A DNA stretch of 64,000 bases, taken from positions 180,565-244,564 of the forward strand of contig NZ_CAMVPU010000001.1 in NCBI RefSeq assembly GCF_947169445.1, given 5' to 3'. Positions 25,731 through 34,267 of this stretch are shown here, in pieces. Both the position numbers and the translations under genes were made by a program. Source of the DNA: an uncultured Butyrivibrio sp. (lineage in GTDB: Bacteria > Bacillota > Clostridia > Lachnospirales > Lachnospiraceae). Below the pieces are notes generated by a model that was given only the letters and a program-made list of their open reading frames with translations, was not told the origin of the DNA and did no database searches. Each line of letters starts with the position of its first letter. Position 1 is the first letter of the stretch.

Positions 25731-27947
25731 ATGATTACATATAACACTAGGTTTCAGAATGTTCCAGAATCAAAGGCTATAGAATATGCGATTAATTCAC
25801 TGAAAAGAGATATTGTAAATACCTGTAAAAATACTGATATCGAAGGCTGCAATATCACTTTTAGAAAAGATGATTCAATAGAAAAAGAATGCTTTGTTGT
25901 TTTGGCAGCGTCTTCAAATTTGGAAATAGCAGCAAGTGATGAACTTGGCTTTATCTATGGCATTTATCACATCAGTAAAAACTTTCTTGGTGTTAATGAG
26001 TTCTTTTTTTGGAATGAAAGTTTTTTTACCAAGAAAGAAGGTTATGAGGTTTTGGAGGGCTACTACTATAGATCAAAGCCATCTAAAGTCAGATTCCGTG
26101 GCTGGTTTATAAATGATGAAGTGCTACTTGATGACTGGAAGATTGACGGAGATAATGACAAGCCCTGGGAAATGGCTTTTGAAACACTGCTTCGCTGCGG
26201 TGGAAACATGACGATTCCGGGGACTGATCTGAATGCGCATATTTACAATAAACTTGCTTCGCAGATGGGACTTATGGTGACTCATCATCATGCTGAGCCT
26301 CTCGGAGCTCAGATGTTCGCAAGGGCTTATCCTGATCTGGATGCCTCTTATGACAAGTACCCTGATCTTTTTGAGGGATTATGGAAAAAAGCCATTGACG
26401 CACAAAAAGACTACAAGGTTATATGGAATCTGGGCTTTAGAGGACAGGGGGACAGACCATTTTGGGCTGATGATCCGACCTATGATACTGATGAGAAGAG
26501 GGGAGAGCTGATCAGCACTCTTATAAGAAAACAGTATGACCTCATCAGAGAAGTGGATAAGGATGCTATATGCTGTACCAATCTTTATGGCGAGATAATG
26601 GAATTGTATAAAAAGGGCTTTATCAATCTTCCGGAAGACGTGATTTTTATCTGGGCTGATAACGGCTTTGGAAAGATGGTTTCAAGACGTCAGGGAAATC
26701 ATAATCCGAGAACCTATGCGCTTCCAATGACTCTAGATGAGGGCAGGCACGGAATCTATTATCATGCTTCTTTTTATGATCTTCAGGCTGCAGCGCAGAT
26801 GACAATGCTTCCTAATTCATCTGAATTTGTTGTAAAGGAACTATTGGATGTCTTTGACCATAAAGCTGATGAATTCTGGATAATTAACTGCTCCAATATT
26901 AAACCACATGCTTTTATGTTGGATTTGATCTCGAAGCTGTGGAGAGATGGCCCTGCCTTTGTGAATGATCATGCTGAAATATCTGCGATTGCACCTGATG
27001 TTATAAAAAGATATACAGATGAACATACAAGGGATTATTGCAGGAATTATTATGGTGGCTGTGGGGAAAGGCCAGTTGAACAGATTGCAGATTTATACAG
27101 AATGTGGCCGGAGTATTGCCCTAAGTATGGACTAAACGAAGATGATCACGCCGGTGAGCAGTTTGCTCAGCATGGAGCGAGAGTTTTAACAGGTGCACTA
27201 ATAACTAATTTTGACAGTAATGATCCGGCACAGACTAAATATGCTCCTGAATGGCTCTGGTTTTCAAATAAAAAGACTCTTTTGGAGCAGGTTAATGATT
27301 ACAAAAAGATTATTGAGCCTGCTGTTAAGGGCTATGAGGAATATCTTGAAAAGTGCAGGAAGGTAGCAGGCAGTCTTTTTAAAGAGGGAGATAAGGAAAC
27401 ATCTACTATACTGCAGAATACGCTTATCTGGCAGGTGGAATATCATTATTACGGGTATCTTGGCGCTCTTTGTATATGCAGGGCTTTAGAAAAAGTTCTT
27501 GGAACAGGAAAAACTACATCCGAAACTGATGGGGGTGACGTATCTGATAATGAATTAGGAAAAGGTGCAGACAGTGAAAATGAAGAGGTTGTTGATTGTA
27601 TTTCTCAGGGAATGAACAGGCAAGGAGAGCCGGATTATCTGGCAGCTTTTATAGAAGCGGGAAATGCAGCAAAGGCTTTCAAAGAAGGTTATGATTCCAT
27701 GAGAAGTCATGAGCGTGGAGTGTTTGAAGGGTTTTTTTATAACGACTGCGAAGCAGATATAAGACAGTCTTGTTACGTGGCAAAAGGACTTATGGCGTTT
27801 CTAAGATTCCATGGTGATGGTCCGCATTTCTATAAATGGCAACGTATGTTCCAGCAGGATGCAGGCGGTGACAGGGTTCATCTTATTTTGAGAATAAAAA
27901 GACATCTATCCGATGAGGAATTGTTTGGGCTTATAACTTCTAAATGA
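25731..27947 (+). CDS. Glycoside hydrolase family 115 alpha-glucuronidase
   Basis: GH115 enzymes remove (4-O-methyl)-glucuronic acid from xylan and xylo-oligosaccharides. The recognisable blocks are the N-terminal domain ending GFIYGIYHISKNFLGV, then VRFRGWFINDE, VTHHHAEPLG, FRGQGDRPFW and IWADNGFG, and the Met/His-rich HGIYYHASFYD. It lacks a signal peptide, so it should act inside the cell. At 738 residues it is shorter than many GH115 proteins and seems to lack the last beta-sandwich domain. An acidic, low-complexity insert sits at about 590-625. The MFS transporter gene is just upstream. Confidence 0.9.
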   Translation: MITYNTRFQNVPESKAIEYAINSLKRDIVNTCKNTDIEGCNITFRKDDSIEKECFVVLAASSNLEIAASDELGFIYGIYHISKNFLGVNEFFFWNESFFTKKEGYEVLEGYYYRSKPSKVRFRGWFINDEVLLDDWKIDGDNDKPWEMAFETLLRCGGNMTIPGTDLNAHIYNKLASQMGLMVTHHHAEPLGAQMFARAYPDLDASYDKYPDLFEGLWKKAIDAQKDYKVIWNLGFRGQGDRPFWADDPTYDTDEKRGELISTLIRKQYDLIREVDKDAICCTNLYGEIMELYKKGFINLPEDVIFIWADNGFGKMVSRRQGNHNPRTYALPMTLDEGRHGIYYHASFYDLQAAAQMTMLPNSSEFVVKELLDVFDHKADEFWIINCSNIKPHAFMLDLISKLWRDGPAFVNDHAEISAIAPDVIKRYTDEHTRDYCRNYYGGCGERPVEQIADLYRMWPEYCPKYGLNEDDHAGEQFAQHGARVLTGALITNFDSNDPAQTKYAPEWLWFSNKKTLLEQVNDYKKIIEPAVKGYEEYLEKCRKVAGSLFKEGDKETSTILQNTLIWQVEYHYYGYLGALCICRALEKVLGTGKTTSETDGGDVSDNELGKGADSENEEVVDCISQGMNRQGEPDYLAAFIEAGNAAKAFKEGYDSMRSHERGVFEGFFYNDCEADIRQSCYVAKGLMAFLRFHGDGPHFYKWQRMFQQDAGGDRVHLILRIKRHLSDEELFGLITSK

Positions 27948-28154
27948 TAGCTGATGGCGTATTTATCAGAATGTGAACACTATTGAGATGGGAAATAGTT
28001 AATTTATAATTTTTTTTGTTGCGTAATACATAATAAGGCTGTAAAATATTTAGCGGACAAGCTCTGTTAGAAATTTAACGCATTTTGTTTTCTTGAAATG
28101 TAAGCTTTTTACTAGCTTTAGGGTTTGTCATATTGGGTTTAGGAAGTGGTTTAG

Positions 28155-29054
28155 ATGTTAGCATTAAAAGCTATTGGCATAGTTTTAATATTGATTATCA
28201 TTCTGTATTTTTTGATGATAATGCCAAGAGTAGTGAACAAACCATCCAGAGAACCATACACAGGTGTTTTATATGCGCATAGGGGACTTCATGATAATGA
28301 AAGCGATGCACCTGAGAATTCAATGGCCGCTTTTAGAAAGGCTGTTGATGCTGGATACGGAATCGAATGTGATGTCCAGCTTACTAAGGATGGGGTTCCA
28401 GTTATTTTCCATGATTTTACATTGGCAAGAATTGCCAGATATCCTGAGAACGAGATACCGGCTGACGCAATAGTTAATCCTGATGGCAGTTTAGGTGTAA
28501 AGGGCAAGGTTATCGACTACACATATGAGGAACTTTTAAATTTCCATTTACTTGGTTCTGATGAGAAAATCCCTAAATTTGAGGAGTTTCTTGCAATGGT
28601 AAATGGTAAAATACCTCTTATTGTGGAACTTAAGATAGAGTATAAGGATATATCAGTTTGTCCCAAGGTTGATGAACTTCTTTCTAATTATAAAGGTGTT
28701 TACTGTATCGAATCCTTTAATCCTTTAGGAGTTTACTGGTACAAAAAGAATCGTCCATTAGTCTTCAGAGGGCAGCTTTCTGATGCGTTCCATAGAGATA
28801 AGCCCGAAGAATTTAAAGGACCACTGTACTTTGTACTGACTAATTTGTTATTAAACTTTTTGACAAGGCCTGATTTTGTGGCATTCAATCACAAGTATTC
28901 AGAGTGTCTGTCAAGAAGGCTTTGCAGAAACTTATATGGCAACGTTGCCGCTGCCTGGACTATTAAGAGTGAAGCGGATTTAGAGCGTGCCCGTAAGCGT
29001 TTCGATATTTTCATTTTTGACAGCTTTATCCCAAGCAGTGGGCCTAAAGCGTAA
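28155..29054 (+). CDS. Membrane-anchored glycerophosphodiester phosphodiesterase family protein
   Basis: The protein starts with one strong membrane helix (about residues 5-23), then a GDPD TIM-barrel domain. Family residues are present: YAHRGLH (first catalytic His), GIECDVQLTKDG (metal-binding Glu and Asp), FHDFTL (second His) and PLIVELK. Relatives cleave glycerophosphodiesters or lipid and teichoic acid head groups. With 299 residues the domain is complete. The 207 bases upstream are AT-rich with no gene that I can support. No terminator was found directly after it. Confidence 0.88.
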   Translation: MLALKAIGIVLILIIILYFLMIMPRVVNKPSREPYTGVLYAHRGLHDNESDAPENSMAAFRKAVDAGYGIECDVQLTKDGVPVIFHDFTLARIARYPENEIPADAIVNPDGSLGVKGKVIDYTYEELLNFHLLGSDEKIPKFEEFLAMVNGKIPLIVELKIEYKDISVCPKVDELLSNYKGVYCIESFNPLGVYWYKKNRPLVFRGQLSDAFHRDKPEEFKGPLYFVLTNLLLNFLTRPDFVAFNHKYSECLSRRLCRNLYGNVAAAWTIKSEADLERARKRFDIFIFDSFIPSSGPKA

Positions 29055-29099
29055 TATATGGTAATTACATGCAGACATGCCACAATAAGCTTCTGTGAT

Positions 29100-29140
29100 G
29101 ATACATATGGTCATGACTACAGGTTGTGGATATATGTATC
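29100..29140 (+). repeat. Inverted repeat upstream of ppdK
   Basis: GATACATAT (29100-29108) and ATATGTATC (29132-29140) are perfect complements around a 23-base loop. A perfect TATAAT follows at 29172 without a good -35 box. It may be an operator or an RNA stem. A second small stem, GTCGCT with AGCGAC, lies just before the ribosome site. Confidence 0.4.
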
Positions 29141-29234
29141 GTTGCGGAAGCATACGGTAGGATGCAGTGATTATAATAAATGCACAATATGAAAGGTGTC
29201 GCTTATATAGAGGAGCGACAGGAAAGGTAAAAAC

Positions 29235-32084
29235 ATGGCGAACAAGTGGGTTTATATGTTTAGCGAAGGTAACATGACAATGCGTAACCTTCTCGGTGGT
29301 AAGGGTGCTAACCTTGCTGAGATGACAAGTATTGGCCTTCCAGTACCACAGGGCTTCACAATCACAACAGAAGCCTGCACACAGTATTACGAAGATGGTC
29401 GTAAGATCAATGACGAAATCATGGCTCAGGCTATGGAAGGCGTTAAGAAGATGGAGGAGCTCAACGGTAAGAAGTTTGGTGATCTTCAGAATCCTCTTCT
29501 TGTATCAGTTCGTTCAGGTGCTCGTGCATCTATGCCTGGTATGATGGATACAATTCTTAACCTTGGTCTTAATGACGACGTTGTTGCTGCAATGATCAAG
29601 GGCAATCCTGATCCTGCATTCGAGCGTTTCGTATATGATTCATATCGTCGTTTCATCCAGATGTTCTCAGACGTTGTTATGGAAGTTGGTAAGAAGTACT
29701 TCGAGCAGCTTATCGATGCAATGAAAGAGAAGAAGGGTGTTAAGTTTGACGTTGACCTTACAGCAGCTGATCTTAAGGAACTTGCTGAACAGTTCAAGGC
29801 TGAGTACAAGAATCAGCTTGGTAAGGATTTCCCTTCAGATCCTGTTGAGCAGCTTAAGCTCGCTATCGAGGCTGTATTCCGTTCATGGGATAATCCTCGT
29901 GCTAACGTATATCGTCGTGATAACGATATCCCATATTCATGGGGAACAGCTGTTAACGTAATGCCTATGGTATTCGGTAACCTTAACAATGAGTCTGGTA
30001 CAGGTGTTGCATTCACACGTGACCCTGCAACAGGTGAGAATAAGCTTATGGGTGAGTTCCTTATCAACGCTCAGGGTGAGGACGTAGTTGCCGGTGTTCG
30101 TACACCTATGCCAATCGCTCAGATGGAGAAGGAATTCCCAGAAGCATACGCAGAGTTCATCAAGGTTTGTGAGACTCTTGAGAACCACTATCATGACATG
30201 CAGGATATGGAGTTCACTGTTGAGAACAAGAAGCTCTATATGCTTCAGTGCCGTAATGGTAAGAGAACAGCTCCTGCTGCTCTTAAGATTGCTTGCGACC
30301 TCGTTGATGAGGGACACAAGACTCCAGAAGAAGCTGTAGCAATGATCGATCCTAGAAACCTTGATACACTTCTTCACCCTCAGTTTGATGCTGCTGCTCT
30401 TAAGGCTGCAACACCTATCGGTAAGGGTCTTGGTGCTTCTCCTGGAGCTGCTTGCGGTAAGGTTGTATTCACAGCTGATGACGCTGTAGCTTGGGCTGAG
30501 AGAGGCGAGAAGGTTGTACTTGTTCGTCTTGAGACATCTCCTGAGGATATCACAGGTATGAAGGCTGCTCAGGGTATCCTTACAGTTCGTGGTGGTATGA
30601 CATCACACGCTGCCGTTGTTGCTCGTGGTATGGGTGAGTGCTGCGTATCAGGTTGTGGCGACATCAACATGGACGAAGAGAACAAGAAGTTCACACTTGC
30701 TGGAAAAGAGTTCCACGAGGGAGACTTCATTTCAATCGATGGTACAACAGGTAACATCTATGATGGTCAGATCGCAACAGTTGACGCTCAGATCGCCGGC
30801 GAGTTCGGACGTATCATGGCTTGGGCTGATGAGTTCAGAAGACTTAAGGTTCGTACAAACGCTGATACACCTGCTGATGCTAAGAAGGCTAGAGAGCTTG
30901 GTGCTGAGGGTATTGGTCTTTGCCGTACAGAGCACATGTTCTTCGAGGAAGACAGAATTGCTGCATTCCGTGAGATGATCTGCTCAGATACAGTAGAAGA
31001 GAGAGAAGCTGCTCTTGAGAAGATCCTTCCTTATCAGCAGAACGACTTCAAGGCTCTTTATGAGGCTCTTGAGGGATGCCCTGTTACAATCAGATTCCTT
31101 GATCCACCACTTCACGAGTTTGTTCCTACAACTGAGGATGAGATCAAGAAGCTTGCTGATGCAAAGAATAAGAGCGTAGAAGAGATCAAGGCTATCATCA
31201 ACTCACTTCATGAGTTCAACCCTATGATGGGTCACAGAGGATGCCGTCTTGCAGTTACATATCCTGAAATTGCTAAGATGCAGACAAAGGCTGTTATCCG
31301 TGCAGCTCTTGAAGTTCAGAAGGCACATGCTGACTGGAACGTTAAGCCTGAAATCATGATTCCTCTTGTATGTGAGGTTAAGGAGCTTAAGTACGTTAAG
31401 AAGGTAGTAGTAGAGACAGCTGATGCTGAGATCGCTGCTGCAGGCGCTAAGCTTGAGTATGAAGTTGGTACAATGATCGAGATCCCAAGAGCTGCTCTTA
31501 CAGCTGATGAGATCGCTAAGGAAGCTGACTTCTTCTGCTTCGGTACAAACGACCTTACACAGATGACATTTGGTTTCTCACGTGATGATGCTGGTAAGTT
31601 CCTTAACGCCTACTATGATACAAAGATCTTCGAGAACGATCCATTTGCTAAGCTTGACCAGACTGGTGTTGGTAAGCTTATGGAGATGTCACTTAAGCTT
31701 GGTAAGCCAGTAAATCCTAAGCTTCATGTTGGTATCTGTGGTGAGCACGGTGGAGATCCTTCATCTGTTGAGTTCTGCCACAAGATTGGTCTTGATTATG
31801 TATCATGCTCACCATTCCGTGTTCCTGTTGCTAGACTTGCTGCTGCTCAGGCTGCTATCGCTGAGAAGGCTGCTAAGAAGAACTGCAACTGCGAAGGTGA
31901 TGCAAAGAAGTCTTTCGTAGACGATGAGACAAAGGCTAAGCTTGAGGAAGTTGCAAAGAAGGCTGAAGAAGTAGCTAAAGAGCTTGCTGAGCAGTCTGCT
32001 GATGTAGCTAAGGCTGGATTTGAAGGTCTTAAGGCTGGTGTAGATGCAGCTGTTAAGGCTTACAAAGAGAGCAGAAATAAATAA
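29235..32084 (+). CDS. ppdK: Pyruvate, phosphate dikinase with C-terminal helical tail
   Basis: Interconverts pyruvate, ATP and phosphate with PEP, AMP and pyrophosphate. Domains run in the usual order: ATP-grasp (about 1-340), the swivelling phosphohistidine domain with catalytic His458 in GGMTSHAAVVARG, and the PEP/pyruvate barrel (about 520-875) with CRTEHMF and GICGEHGGDP. The normal protein ends near 875, after RLAAAQAAI. Here 74 further residues follow: an NCNC motif and then an Ala/Lys/Glu-rich amphipathic helical stretch. Codon use is strongly biased (GCT, CTT, AAG, GAG), which suggests very high expression. It is flanked by its own leader and terminator. Confidence 0.96.
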   Translation: MANKWVYMFSEGNMTMRNLLGGKGANLAEMTSIGLPVPQGFTITTEACTQYYEDGRKINDEIMAQAMEGVKKMEELNGKKFGDLQNPLLVSVRSGARASMPGMMDTILNLGLNDDVVAAMIKGNPDPAFERFVYDSYRRFIQMFSDVVMEVGKKYFEQLIDAMKEKKGVKFDVDLTAADLKELAEQFKAEYKNQLGKDFPSDPVEQLKLAIEAVFRSWDNPRANVYRRDNDIPYSWGTAVNVMPMVFGNLNNESGTGVAFTRDPATGENKLMGEFLINAQGEDVVAGVRTPMPIAQMEKEFPEAYAEFIKVCETLENHYHDMQDMEFTVENKKLYMLQCRNGKRTAPAALKIACDLVDEGHKTPEEAVAMIDPRNLDTLLHPQFDAAALKAATPIGKGLGASPGAACGKVVFTADDAVAWAERGEKVVLVRLETSPEDITGMKAAQGILTVRGGMTSHAAVVARGMGECCVSGCGDINMDEENKKFTLAGKEFHEGDFISIDGTTGNIYDGQIATVDAQIAGEFGRIMAWADEFRRLKVRTNADTPADAKKARELGAEGIGLCRTEHMFFEEDRIAAFREMICSDTVEEREAALEKILPYQQNDFKALYEALEGCPVTIRFLDPPLHEFVPTTEDEIKKLADAKNKSVEEIKAIINSLHEFNPMMGHRGCRLAVTYPEIAKMQTKAVIRAALEVQKAHADWNVKPEIMIPLVCEVKELKYVKKVVVETADAEIAAAGAKLEYEVGTMIEIPRAALTADEIAKEADFFCFGTNDLTQMTFGFSRDDAGKFLNAYYDTKIFENDPFAKLDQTGVGKLMEMSLKLGKPVNPKLHVGICGEHGGDPSSVEFCHKIGLDYVSCSPFRVPVARLAAAQAAIAEKAAKKNCNCEGDAKKSFVDDETKAKLEEVAKKAEEVAKELAEQSADVAKAGFEGLKAGVDAAVKAYKESRNK

Positions 32085-32103
32085 TTTCTGAAATAGGATT
32101 ATT

Positions 32104-32144
32104 AAAGGGGAACTATTCCTAAGGGGGTAGTTCTCCTTTTTTGT
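32104..32144 (+). terminator. Rho-independent terminator of ppdK
   Basis: AAAGGGGAACTA pairs with TAGTTCTCCTTT (one G-T pair), followed by TTTT. Confidence 0.86.
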
Positions 32145-32289
32145 TATGAAAGAAAATAAAGCTAAAAACATCTAATTATGATTAAATAATCTTTTAATAC
32201 TTTATTTATTTTTGGATACGTTTTTTTATGTTATAGTCAAAGAGGACTGTCGGTATAGCGACAATTAGTTGACGTGGAAAGGATGAAAT

Positions 32290-34092
32290 ATGGAAAAAAA
32301 GCGTGGTTCTCTTATGGCTCCTATCGTAGGGTCTATTTTTCTTGCAGTGTTTATAACTGCTGTATGTATTGCTACGTTCAATATTGTTAACAATGTATCC
32401 AATAACACTGAGCAGACTGAGGCTTATACACTGAGACTTTTAGAAGATATTAAGACAGAGCTTAAAAATGAGACTCAGGTTGCAATGAGCGTATGCCAGT
32501 TTATGTATGGTAAGTACGAAGCTGGGGAGATGACTATGGAAGAAGCTCAGAAAGCAGCTGCTGATATCATTAGAGATATGAAATATAATGATGGAAGCGG
32601 ATATTTTTGGGTTGACACATCAAAGGGTATTAATGTTGTTTTGCTTGGGCGTGATACAGAAGGACAGTCGAGATGGGATTCTGTAGATCCTAATGGCACA
32701 TATTTCATTCAGGAAATGATCAAAAATGGTATGCAGGACGGAGGTGGATACACAGAGCTTATGTTTGCTAAGCCGGGGGAGACAGAACCGCTTCCTAAGA
32801 TTAATTACACAGCATATTTTGAGCCGTTTGACTGGGTTATGGGAACCGGTGTATGGGTTGATCATATAGACGGACTTGCTGCGGTATATAAAACAAATGC
32901 ATATGCTTCACTTAACAAAACTGTGCTGCAATCAATCATACTATTTGTAGTTTTGGTTGTAATTGGTGTTGCAATTGCTATCTATATGGGAAAAAGAATT
33001 ACAAACCCGCTTATTCTTGCAACTAACCAGATGGTTCGTATGTCCAATAATGATTTCTCTGACAATGAAGATATGGAAAAAGTCAGAAAACTTCCTGAGA
33101 GAGAAAAAAATGAGATTGGGCAGATTTCACAGGCTCTTAATCTGATGCATGAAAACATCAGAGATCTTATGGTGAAGATTTCAGATACTACAGCTTATGT
33201 TGCATCTGCTTCAGAAGAGCTTTCAGCGAGCGCATCTCAGTCTGCTGAGGCCAGTGAGATGGTTGCAAACTCCTGTACTAATGTTGCAGGTTCCTGCAAT
33301 GGACAGATAAGGGCTGTTGAAGGCGCCAGTGAGGAGACTAAAGCATTTGTAAATAATATGCAGGAGTTCCAGGATGCAATAAGCAGAACTACTGAGATGA
33401 TCAATAATACAAATGAAGCTGCTAAAAAGGGCGCTTCTGATATGACAAATGCGACAAATATGATGAGATCTATCAAGGAATCTGTTGAGAATACAGCATC
33501 TGTTGTAGAAGCTCTTGGTGAACAGTTAAAGAACATAGATACATTTGTTGATACAATTGCTGAAATCGCCAGCCAGACAAACCTTCTTTCACTTAATGCC
33601 AGCATTGAAGCTGCAAGAGCCGGTGAGATGGGAAAGGGCTTTGCAGTAGTTGCCAGTGAGATCAGTAAGCTTGCTGATCAGTCTAATGAGGCGGCAGCGA
33701 ATATTACAAGCCTTATAGCTGAAATCATGAAGAATTCGGATGAGGCTGTCGAGGCTATGAGAAGCGGTGCTCAGAACGTTGTGGAAGGAACAGAGACTGT
33801 TAACGAAGCGGGAAATACCTTCAGCAATATCGTGGATATGGTTTACTCTATTTCTGAGCAGTCAGAAAGAATGAGCGAGATTGTAAAACAGCTATCTAAC
33901 GGAACCGAGACGATTGCTGAGAATATCCAGAAGATTGAAAACATGAGTATAAGTGTTGCGGATGAGACGCAGAATGTATCTGCTGCATCACAGCAGCAGA
34001 CAGCTTCAACTCATGAAGTTGCAGAAGCTTCCGATAAGCTGGCAGATAATGCCCAGGAATTGCAGAACTTTGTAGCAAGGTTCAGCCTGTAA
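32290..34092 (+). CDS. Methyl-accepting chemotaxis protein, single-Cache type
   Basis: Chemoreceptor of 600 residues. After an N-terminal membrane helix (about 10-32) comes an extracellular single Cache domain (about 35-200) with the typical DGSGYFWV and WVMGTGVWVDHID signatures. A second helix (about 210-232), HAMP, and a signalling domain with tip TNLLSLNASIEAARAGEMGKG follow. The sensor differs from the two dCache receptors in this window, so a different ligand is expected; relatives of this sensor type often bind small organic acids. A GAAAGGATG site precedes the start. Confidence 0.93.
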   Translation: MEKKRGSLMAPIVGSIFLAVFITAVCIATFNIVNNVSNNTEQTEAYTLRLLEDIKTELKNETQVAMSVCQFMYGKYEAGEMTMEEAQKAAADIIRDMKYNDGSGYFWVDTSKGINVVLLGRDTEGQSRWDSVDPNGTYFIQEMIKNGMQDGGGYTELMFAKPGETEPLPKINYTAYFEPFDWVMGTGVWVDHIDGLAAVYKTNAYASLNKTVLQSIILFVVLVVIGVAIAIYMGKRITNPLILATNQMVRMSNNDFSDNEDMEKVRKLPEREKNEIGQISQALNLMHENIRDLMVKISDTTAYVASASEELSASASQSAEASEMVANSCTNVAGSCNGQIRAVEGASEETKAFVNNMQEFQDAISRTTEMINNTNEAAKKGASDMTNATNMMRSIKESVENTASVVEALGEQLKNIDTFVDTIAEIASQTNLLSLNASIEAARAGEMGKGFAVVASEISKLADQSNEAAANITSLIAEIMKNSDEAVEAMRSGAQNVVEGTETVNEAGNTFSNIVDMVYSISEQSERMSEIVKQLSNGTETIAENIQKIENMSISVADETQNVSAASQQQTASTHEVAEASDKLADNAQELQNFVARFSL

Positions 34093-34130
34093 ATTCGAAT
34101 AAACATATTGTTAGTAAAGATATAATTTGT

Positions 34131-34178
34131 CGGGACGATTTATGACTTTAAGGTAGTCACAAAATCGTCCCGTTTTTG
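34131..34178 (+). terminator. Rho-independent terminator
   Basis: CGGGACGATTT pairs with AAATCGTCCCG, with a small inner TGACT/AGTCA stem, followed by TTTTTG. Confidence 0.86.
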
Positions 34179-34267
34179 ACTTTTTATAGAGTTATATTTC
34201 GTTGAGAAATGAATACTATAGTGATAAAATTAATTTGTATACTCTGATATTCCTAAGGAGCTTATGA

